From Leptodactylus fallax (lineage: Eukaryota > Chordata > Amphibia > Anura > Leptodactylidae): a stretch of DNA of 64,000 bases. Of this stretch, positions 56,520 through 64,000 are shown piece by piece (position 1 is the first letter of the stretch; each line of letters begins with the position of its first letter). Location: NCBI GenBank assembly GCA_947044405.1, contig CAMRHE010000035.1:6359501-6423500 (forward strand), in the 5' to 3' direction. The position numbers were made by a program, and so were the translations under genes. The notes under the pieces are model-generated. The model was not told where the DNA came from. It did not search any database and was given only the letters and a program-made list of their open reading frames with translations.

Positions 56520-57440
56520 TACTCATTGACAACAAAAATAGTTCAACCAGATAGAGATATTTAATTGCTACAAAACCTGACATGCAGTTGTTTTCCTGTT
56601 GCCCTATAAAAAGGCTCTCAGAAGCTACTTTTGGGCAGTGCAACCCTCATTCAGAGATTGCTAACTGCTAGACATGCCTCTACAATGTACTCAATACACC
56701 CAGACACAGGTGGCACCTTAGTTACAAACCTCTGTCTCTGCCCAAAACCATTTCCAGGCAATTAGCAAAAGAAATTTGATATCACTGTGCCCATTAGGTG
56801 TCCTGCCAATCACAGTCAGCCACCACCGCCTTCATTTATAGTGATGTCATGAACATGAAACCTGGACTGCTATGAACTGGAAACATATCAACTTTAAAGA
56901 CAAATCTAGGTTTTGTTTGGGATCCGAGTGAGGTTAGAATTTTTAGGTATTGTGGGTAAATGTTTCAATCATGCCTTTGCTATGGAATGACATATTGCTC
57001 CAATTGCTGGTGTGATGATTTGTGGAGCCATCGCATATGACAGTCAGTTACCCCTAATACTTACAATAACAGTTCAGCGATATGTACAGGACGTACTGCA
57101 GCCACATATGTTGCCTCTTATGGCAGAGCTTCCAACTGGCATGTTTCAGCCCACCAACACACAGCAAGGGTTTCAAGGGTTGTCTTTGCCAAATTGCAAC
57201 ATTTTATTGGACTGCCTGGTCACCAGATTTATCAGCATTTAAATATTTATACAGTAGAATCAACTGGGACACCAGCCTTGGCATCCTATCAGTGTGCAGG
57301 ATCTACAGTCCCAGCTGCAATTTCTGTAGGCAAATGTGACACAGGATACCTGTATGCCTCCATGCCCACCTCCAACCAGCATAAAAGAACAGGATGGCAC
57401 TGCAATCTGTGTTGTTTAGACCACAATGTACCTGGAACAC
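56520..57440 (+). pseudogene. Decayed Tc1/mariner-type transposase, separate lineage
   Basis: A run of broken frames resembles a DDE transposase different from families A-E. NFKDKSRFCLGS lies near 56890 (first catalytic region, Asp displaced). VMICGAIAYDSQLPLIL is near 57010. QRYVQDVLQPHMLPLM is near 57075. FQPTNTQQG is near 57150, where the family pattern is FQQDNARPH, so the second Asp is lost. CLVTRF is near 57215 for SPDLSP. NLYASMP-like sequence is near 57350. The start at about 56520 (ACTCATTGACAACAAAAATA) may be the left terminal repeat. Long dead. Confidence 0.7.
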
Positions 57441-57476
57441 CTGTTGCATCAGTTGTAGTCTATACCATCCATTTAA

Positions 57477-57790
57477 AGCTAAGGCCCTGAATAGCGATAC
57501 ACAGCTAAAAAACGCTGCAGAAAAAAAACACAGTGGAAACAAAATGTTTTATTTTAAGCATTTTTCATTGTGTTTTTGCTGAGTTTTTCTCTGTGGATTT
57601 TCTTCCCTTATTAGGCCAGGGTGCCATGTGTCAGAAAACACTGCATTTTACAGTACCTGCAAAGTGGATGGGATTCTGGCTAATCCCATCCACACATTGC
57701 AGAAAAAATTCTGCAGCAGAAAAGCTGTGTTTACAAAAACGGCTGTGTTTTTGAAAATCACAGCATGTCAATCATACCTGCATACATTTC
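57477..57790. mobile_element. TTAA-type element, left end and body
   Basis: TTAA at 57473-57476 is followed by AGCTAAGGCCCTGAATAGCG, similar to the end of the element at 39511. Inside, GTGGATGGGATTCTGGCTAATCCCATCCAC forms a near-perfect hairpin at about 57664-57693 (given here as two arms, GTGGATGGGATT and AATCCCATCCAC). No right end was found. Confidence 0.6.
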
Positions 57791-58789
57791 TGTGTATTCT
57801 TTTACAGGTATGGAAATATATTGTGAATCTCAGTATTGTATATTGTGTAATTCTTTATCTTTTTCCATCACATAACATCTACAGTTCCTTCTATTGTTTT
57901 TCTGACAGTTGGAGAATAATGGTCGACCTTCACAATACTATGTAACATTAATATTTACATATGCATAGAGACATAAGAAACCACATTTCATAACAAAGAA
58001 ATAGAAAACAATCATTTTTCTACAAATTAACCTTGGAAAATGTTATATTGTTCTCAAAGTACCTATTAGTTAAAGAAAAAAAATTGTAGAATATTATAGT
58101 AGTAGAAAAAAAAATGAGTCTTTTAAAATAAATAAACAAATAATATGTTATTAGTAATTGTTAACAATATTGTTTGCAAATAAAGTAATAACCTTTGAAA
58201 ATTCATATGTGAGGCATTTATGAGATGTGAGTCTTAATTCACACTTTCATTAATCACTATATATATTAATGTACACTATCACAGTTTCATATATAGCCTG
58301 GTTTGATAATTGACATATTAATTAATCCTAACATGACCAGACTCGTTGGGGCTCTCCACTAGAGATATACAGTTATGGACTTATAAATGCTCTAGCAGCA
58401 ATTATACGTTAGGTTTATGAGCACTATAATGTTTATGGTATGTGATTCCATAAATCTCTGACCAACATGAACCAAGTTATTTGCACATTACGACTCATTA
58501 TTATATTATATTGGGTAATTTTCCAAGCTGCGTGATTATTTATTTTTAACTATTAAAATAAAACAGCGACCCTAATTTTTGTAGTATATAATGTGTTAGG
58601 ATAATTCACAATTTTAATAACATTAACCAACTTTTTAAAGAAAATAAGAAAAGCTGAAATTAACTCAAAGAAAATTACTTGTTCATAAATAGAAATCTAT
58701 TATTAGCTACCCACTTAAGGTGCACCTTCAATAATCATGAAAGCCACATCTCCTGCCAGAAAGTTACATTTTGAATTGGACTAAGGCTC
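57791..58789. other. A+T-rich intergenic DNA
   Basis: No feature recognised. Near 58777-58800, CTAAGGCTCCTTGTACATGA looks like the start of another interspersed repeat and borders the Penelope-like element. Confidence 0.4.
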
Positions 58790-58839
58790 CTTGTACATGA
58801 CCGTGTGCTAGCTCAGTGTGCTATTCGGGTTTTTCCCTC

Positions 58840-60797
58840 TTGTTTTGAGGAAATAGCTCACAGCCCCATACCTCTGGTTATGGGGTATGGAGCTGTATAG
58901 AGCTTCATCATCCAAGCTAGCTAGCTAAACATCAGGTGGTACCTGTATGCCCTCCAATCTCTGGAGGACATCCATGGTGTCCCTGACAAAGGAGGGCAAT
59001 CCGTCCATGAAAGAGCGCAGTATGTCATCAATATAAAGACTTAAGTTCTGTGTCAGTGAACCTATACCAGCCACAATTAAGCGTCCTTTAAGTGGGGACA
59101 AGCCCTTATGGATTTTGGGCAGGGTATAAAATGTAGCCCAGATAGGATGACAAGGCAACAAGAATTCAAATTTTATCTTACTAATCAAGTTTTTGTCCCT
59201 GGCTCTATTTAGAATATCCTGAAGCTCCTCAATAAAGGAAATTATAGACTCACTCCTTATCACCTTATAACAGTCCTTATTCAGCAAGATATCATTACAC
59301 ATCTGTACATACTGCGCCCGATCTAATAGGACCAGATTGCCCCCCTTACCGGACGGTTTAATGATGATCTTAACATCACCCTCCAGATCCCTAAGGGCCT
59401 GTAGTTTCTCAGGGGCAAGATTACTTTTACCCCTCATACAATGCCATTGGTTGTCCTTTACCTTCAAGATCTGCCTAGTAATTACTCTCAGAAAAGTATC
59501 AATTCCCATTGGAGGATGTTTTTTGGATTGGAGACGACGTTTAGTAAATGGCCCCTCCCCCCAAAACCCCTTTGCCCTTCTTCCCATAGATCCCCTAATA
59601 GGTCAATGAATGGCAAAACCTTCTCCATAATTCCCAGGTCTTCACATTTATGCCTATCTGCTAGTTGAAAGAACTTCTTCCACTTCAACTTCCTGCAGAA
59701 CAAATTCAAGTCCTTCACCCAAGTAAATGGGTCAAATGAGGGTATAGGGACAAATGATAAACCTTTTTTAAGGACCACACATTCATTACTCGTGAGTATT
59801 GTTGTAGACAAGTTCACAATCAGCATCTCATCATCAACATATTGGTTCTCTGTTGCACCCTAGATGTCATTACTTCTGATTTTGTAAGAGATAATCTGAA
59901 ATCGGAGGGGTCTGTGATAAAAAACCTTCTCTGTTTTGTGAATTGAAGTTCCTTCTACTACGATTCCTACCTCTATGAGGACTAGTCGGGGATCAATCAG
60001 GTCTACTTGGCAAGGGTACGTCAGGTCTATCTCTTCTGGGTGGCTTTTTCCGTGTGTCACTATCTGATCCCTCAAAATCTGATGAGGAAACCTCTGTATC
60101 AAGGTTCTTCCTACCATTCAGCCTATTTTCCTTGAAAATTGAACACGCGTCCCACCTTGAAATCAGTCAGATCTCGCTTAAATTGAAAATGTTTGCGTTC
60201 CTTAGTGTAGGAAACAAACTTTTCTATGGTCTGCTGTAATGATAACTCCTTCCTTTCAAAGTCTGGGCTTGAATTAAGCCGTTTAATTGACTCAATATTT
60301 TCTTTCAGAGATTGTGAGGTAGCTGTTAATATATTCTTTTCTTCCTCAAGTAATATTGTCATAAACCGTAGTGATGCATCTATGGATTCCTGCTCTCACT
60401 TTGCCAGTAAGCTCACAGTTCGCACCCTGGCTGATGGGGTTAGGTTAATCCTGAGCCCTCTAGGTACAATACACTGTTTCAAATATGATTCAGTGGTCTG
60501 AACCTCCCAGAAAGAGTGAAGGTTATCCTTATAAATACGTGTAAGTTGCCTAAATGCTGCTGAAATCCCTAGGGCGTATGTTTGAGTAGGTAATTCAGCC
60601 TCTGAAAAAGCCTCCCATGTGTCATTTAACCATCTCGTGGTTAATCTCACCTGACAGGAATCCTGCCATATCCAGGAACCAATATTGTAGAAAAACAGCA
60701 AACTCAATGATATAAATGATAGAAAATATATGTACTGATCAAAAATCAACAAACCAACAAAAAAATAGTACACTAAATTTACGTTTTTATAGTACAT
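58840..60797 (-). pseudogene. Penelope-like polyprotein, N-terminal half (broken)
   Basis: The protein of this class joins an N-terminal region, a telomerase-like reverse transcriptase and a GIY-YIG endonuclease. From 60797, in changing frames: SFWEVQTTESYLKQ with VPRGLRINLTP (about 60480), a charged coiled stretch ending FQFKRDLTDF (60170), a segment with LSFVPIPSFDPF near 59745, then an open frame 59587-58928. That frame contains IIIKPSGKGGNLVLLDR, YTLPKIHKG, RLIVAGIGSLTQNLSLYID and LEGIQVPPDV, typical of the fingers and palm. A stop where Trp is expected (58925-58927) is followed in frame by LDDEALYSSIPH (the motif A region, with Val of DVEALY replaced by Asp) and by SYFLKTRG. Similarity fades near 58800. 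Confidence 0.88.
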
Positions 60798-61214
60798 CTA
60801 AAAGTATAGGATAAAATAGATCCAATAGTCTGCTCAAACTAATGTGTAAGCATTCACCACGGTAGGTCAAATAAAAGGAGCTATTGTAGTCTCTTAGAGC
60901 TCCTTTTAGTTGCCTAAGAAGCCTACTAAAGGCCACATAAATTGGCTAGATGATAATTAAACCGAGAGGAAAAAAAAATTTTTGTATCTTTCTCAGTTCA
61001 CCAAAATCAACTTTGGATAGACTCCCATGTCCAGATGCCCAGGAACACTCGGTGGACTCCTCCAAACAGGTGTATTTCAAGTACAAAAAGTGAATAAAAA
61101 TTCCAGCATCCAGCCACGATAACATCCAATTAAATTAAAAATTAGCTTTTAATAATACATAGTAAAAAAAAGGGGGGGTAACGAAGTTACAGAAAAAGAA
61201 ATCCAAGATCAGTA

Positions 61215-61262
61215 CAGCAGCCTATGCGTTTCAGGGCATATAGCCCCTTTCTCATGGCTCAA
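61215..61262 (-). ncRNA. Decayed hammerhead-like motif, Penelope copy 2
   Basis: Minus strand: GAGCC, then CATGAGA in place of the CTGATGA core, then AAGGGGC-TATAT-GCCCT as stem II, then GAAA, CGCA and TAGGCT. AGCC and GGCT can pair as a short stem I. The expected stem III sequence ACGCGT reads ACGCAT. With the first core box altered it is unlikely to cleave. Confidence 0.55.
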
Positions 61263-61999
61263 TAAAGACTGGAAACAATCTCAGTTTAAAAACATCACGA
61301 GATCACGGGTCTCCACACTATAGAAAGTTTAACCCTTAACGCGTCAATGTCTATAATAGCAAATGCATCATAATTAACAAAATACATGTACTCAAAATAA
61401 ATAAATTTCATCCCAATTCATATGAAAAAATATATATGACATAAAAACAATCCAAGACCAAAACACAAAACTATGTAAATATCTGATTATATAAATAGAT
61501 ATAAATATATATAGGATATGAAAGATAATAATAAACTCACCACGGTATGTCAGTACATCCACATAGAGGAGATCGGAACAATAATAATATGTTTACTCCG
61601 CAATACTGATGAATATAAAAATATCCCAATAGTTGTAATCTATGAGCGCCTACCCATAAGGTATCGAGGCTCCAGATGAATCACGTGTGAAATCACATGA
61701 CTCTGTTGAAATAAAAAGCGGGGAGTCTTTAAAGCAAAATGAATGAGTAAAACATATAAACGGCTTCCCAGAAGACATCGGAACTATGGCTGAGTCACAC
61801 GTGAAATCACATGACTTAAAAGTGGGGGAAATTTGAAACATAAAAATAACAGAGTAAGTGAATCAATAAATAAGATCTATAAGTGGCTCCCCGAAGGATA
61901 TCGGAACTCCAGCTGAGTCATGCGTAAAATCACATGACTCAAAAATGGGGAAATTTGAAAAAAAAACAAAAAAACAAAACAACAAAATATATATCTACA
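61263..61999 (-). other. 3' region of Penelope copy 1
   Basis: Lies between the endonuclease end of copy 1 and the terminal region of copy 2. It includes the tandem repeats at 61660-61965. A CACCACGGTATGTCA phrase near 61537 has a near match (CACCACGGTAGGTCA) near 60857 upstream of the copy 2 frame, which suggests related leader or terminal sequences. Confidence 0.5.
61660..61965. repeat. ~120-bp tandem repeat, three units
   Basis: AAATCACATGACT occurs at about 61690, 61806 and 61928, each preceded by TCACGTGT-, TCACACGTG- or TCATGCGTA-type sequence and by TATCGG- or CATCGGAACT. Units differ by several bases. It lies in the 3' untranslated part of the Penelope-like element. Confidence 0.8.
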
Positions 62000-63295
62000 T
62001 TAGTAAATATATGATAAGTCTGACCTAATGTTAAGTCCACTTAGGTGTCTGGTATTTAATTTTAGAATCCAAAATGCCTCCCTTTTTAACAACTTTTTTC
62101 TCCAGTTCCCACCTCGTATAGGTTTGTGAACCTGTTCAATAGCATAAAATAAAAAAGAGGATGTATTGCCACCATGCATTTGTGAGAAATTTCTGGAAGC
62201 ATTAGATATATTATCTCCAGCCTTTGTGCAGTCAGTCAAATGTTCTGCTATATGTACCTTGACCGCTCTAATTGAGCACCCAACGTACTATAAATTACAG
62301 ATACTACATTCAATGATGTATATGATATGATGAGTATTACAATTCAAAAAGCCATCTATATCATATACAGCTATTTCTCCAACTGCACCAAAACTAGTGT
62401 TTTTTTTGACAAACTTGCAGACACCACATCTATTTAAACCACATCTATAGAAACCTTTAAGATCTAACCATGTTGAAGAAACAGGGTTGTTGGATGTGAA
62501 CAAACTAGGTGACAATATATTACCAATAGTACTTCCTCTCTTAGCTACATACTGTACTCCCTCTGTCAAGATCATATTGGTTATGGGATCCTGTTTTAAT
62601 ATGGGTAAATTCCGTTCAAAAATTCTGACAATACTATTGTATTGGGCACTATAAGGGGTTGAAAAAACAATTTTATTTTTCCTATCTTGTCGATTTCCCT
62701 TTCGTGACTCATTATCTAACAAGGATGAGCAATTAGGATAGCCTCTCTTTTTCAATCTGTCCAGAGTGAGAACACTTTGAACAGCATAATCTGATTCCTG
62801 AGAACAAGTCCTTTTTTTCTAATCAGCTCACCAACCGGGATGGATTTTAATGTGTGTTTCGGATGGTGACTAGTAGCCAGTGAAACAACATTGCCTGAGG
62901 AAGGCTTTCTATACAGTGTAGTATTAACCATTCCGGTGTCACAGTTTCCCATCAACAAAATATCTAAAAAGGAAATTTCAGTTGAATGTGTATTGAATGT
63001 GAATTTAAAATGAATCTGATTGTTATTGATAAATTGAAGAAAACTAGGTATGGGCGCCACATCGCCGACCCAAACAGTTAGGACATCGTTGATGTAGCGC
63101 CCATACCATTGCAAAAAATGTAAAAATAGATTGTCAGAAGAAAAAATTTAAAATCCCTCCCACCATGCCATGAAAAGATTGGCTAAGGAGGGAGAAAAGG
63201 GGCCCCCATCGGGGCACCCCATATCTGTAAATAAAAAGTGTTATCAAACATGAAAAAATTGTGTTTTAAAAGAAAAAAATGTGACCTTAATTAAA
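62000..63295 (-). pseudogene. Penelope-like RT C-terminal half and GIY-YIG endonuclease, copy 1
   Basis: On the minus strand the recognisable frame starts abruptly near 63290 (HNFFMFDNTFYLQI), continues with a PMGAPF and SPSLANLFMAWWEG motif (with shifts, 63240-63160), then GRYINDVLTVW. The catalytic YIDD box reads YIND. ISFLDILLMG, TLYRKPSSGN and SHHPKHTLKSIP follow. A frame change near 62765 leads to KKRGYPNCSSLL, a Cys cluster (CGLNRCGVCKF) and IIYIIECSICNL, the GIY part. A stop at 62285-62287 sits just before YVGCSIRAVKV, the YIG part. The frame then stays open to 62000 (EAFWILKLNTRHLSGLN). This is a 5'-truncated, inactive copy. Confidence 0.88.
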
Positions 63296-64000
63296 TATCC
63301 ATTCTTAAACTAGGAGAGTCACCCACTAATATCTGGACGCATTAAAATATTAACTTTATTAAATATTTATTAAAATAATAAACTAGGGAAAACTACAACA
63401 TAAATAATAAAAAAGAATTCAGAGATGGAAAAGCAATTATTCCACTATGAAACCAGACCTAAATGTTACAAGGCCATATTTAAGCTTCACAATATCTCAC
63501 TACTAATAGGTGTAGATATAAACAATGTGCACCTGTCTAAATAACCCTCTCCACCCCATATATTGCAGGAGCAAATATTGGACTGCTAAAGCATATAGTT
63601 CCCTCAGCTTAAAAAAAGCACTGCCTAGTGTCCACAGTGTTATGTTTCCCAACACTTCTATGCTACCTCTAAAACTGATTTGTCAAAACGATTAGTGTTT
63701 ACTATAATATCCTCTATTAGGTGATTGGCGTATGCTGTAATATCCTACCATCACACTTTCTAACACAGCGACTAGTATTCACTATTGTATACCACTGACA
63801 CAACCATATCACAGCGATTGACTTTAACTGTGATATCCTACTGACACACCTAACGCGTTTCCTATGTCGGAATATACACCAATACCGACACATTCATCAG
63901 AGATACGTGTCTATACTTCAAAGAGCCACTAAGGTAAATATGTTATAGTACTATTTTGTAGGCATATCACCCTTTCCCAACATACAACCCCGCTCGCTCA
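63296..64000 (-). mobile_element. Penelope-like terminal region (pLTR-like), copy 1
   Basis: It lies directly upstream of the truncated frame of copy 1 on the minus strand and carries the hammerhead motif. It is A+T rich, with a TATTAAAATAATAAACTAGGG stretch near 63366. The window ends at 64000, so its far limit is unknown. Confidence 0.55.
63844..63908 (-). ncRNA. Hammerhead ribozyme motif in Penelope-like element
   Basis: Minus strand, in order: ACGTATCT (stem I, 5' strand), CTGATGA core box (63894-63900), stem II TGTGTCGG with CCGACATA (8 pairs, one G-T) around a 14-base loop, GAAA core box (63858-63861), the self-complementary ACGCGT as stem III, a GTT cleavage triplet (cut after 63852), then AGGTGTGT (stem I, 3' strand, 8 pairs including three G-T). 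All conserved core bases are present. Minimal hammerheads with tiny stem III are known in Penelope-like terminal repeats, where they may act as dimers. Activity is not shown here. Confidence 0.8.

Larger units (their letters stand above)
58790..61262 (-). mobile_element. EN+ Penelope-like element, copy 2 (5' part)
   Basis: In minus-strand order this is a terminal region with a decayed hammerhead motif (61215-61262), about 400 bp of leader, and the first two thirds of the polyprotein, ending in the palm of the reverse transcriptase. The rest is missing. It lies head-to-tail behind copy 1, the partial-tandem arrangement often seen for this class. Confidence 0.85.

Overview
The window looks like intergenic DNA from a large vertebrate genome. 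An anuran amphibian (frog or toad) is my best guess. The evidence is the mixture of Tc1-type transposons with long inverted repeats, an L1/Tx1-type LINE, EN+ Penelope-like elements, BED-finger hAT transposons, a chromodomain Ty3 retrotransposon and TTAA-flanked foldback elements, all in A+T-rich DNA without operons. I found no convincing host gene, tRNA or rRNA. Family names rest on motifs read by eye, because no database search was possible.

Layout. 1-13.5 kb is a nest of Tc1-like elements. They are family A (1769-3373 and two ~326-bp mini-copies), family B (935/936-bp deletion derivatives at 4670-5605 and 11701-12635) and family D (6355-7834). A solo LTR with a 5-bp target duplication lies at 9262-9919. 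A nearly intact Tc1 (family C, 13520-15138, one frameshift) has jumped into an older repeat. 16-19.4 kb holds LINE fragments and a foldback repeat. 19681-26256 is a complete L1/Tx1-type LINE flanked by an exact 18-bp target duplication. Its ORF1 is open, and its ORF2 is broken by about four frameshifts.

27.7-34.1 kb and 38.0-44.6 kb are two decayed copies of one BED-finger hAT transposon in the same orientation. Both carry the same internally deleted Tc1-like insertion. Copy 2 also carries a 2,141-bp non-autonomous hAT (8-bp target duplication), which contains a 561-bp TTAA-flanked element. 44.6-46.0 kb is the 3' end of a Ty3 chromovirus (LTR, polypurine tract, integrase and chromodomain). 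46.4-48.6 kb is a second, minus-strand L1/Tx1-type fragment. 48.6-58.8 kb is sparser: a 31-bp minisatellite of about 21 units, foldback MITEs, a LINE tail with an (ATT)n end, and a decayed Tc1-like transposase. 58.8-64 kb holds two EN+ Penelope-like elements on the minus strand, each preceded by a hammerhead-ribozyme-like motif. One motif has a complete core; the other is decayed.

The genes here do not form a host pathway. They are selfish elements nested in one another, and the nesting gives a relative chronology. The best signals for a second look are the hammerhead motif at 63844-63908, the Tc1 blocks bracketed by family B ends, the duplicated hAT/Tc1 composite, and the two nearly intact elements (Tc1 C and the LINE).
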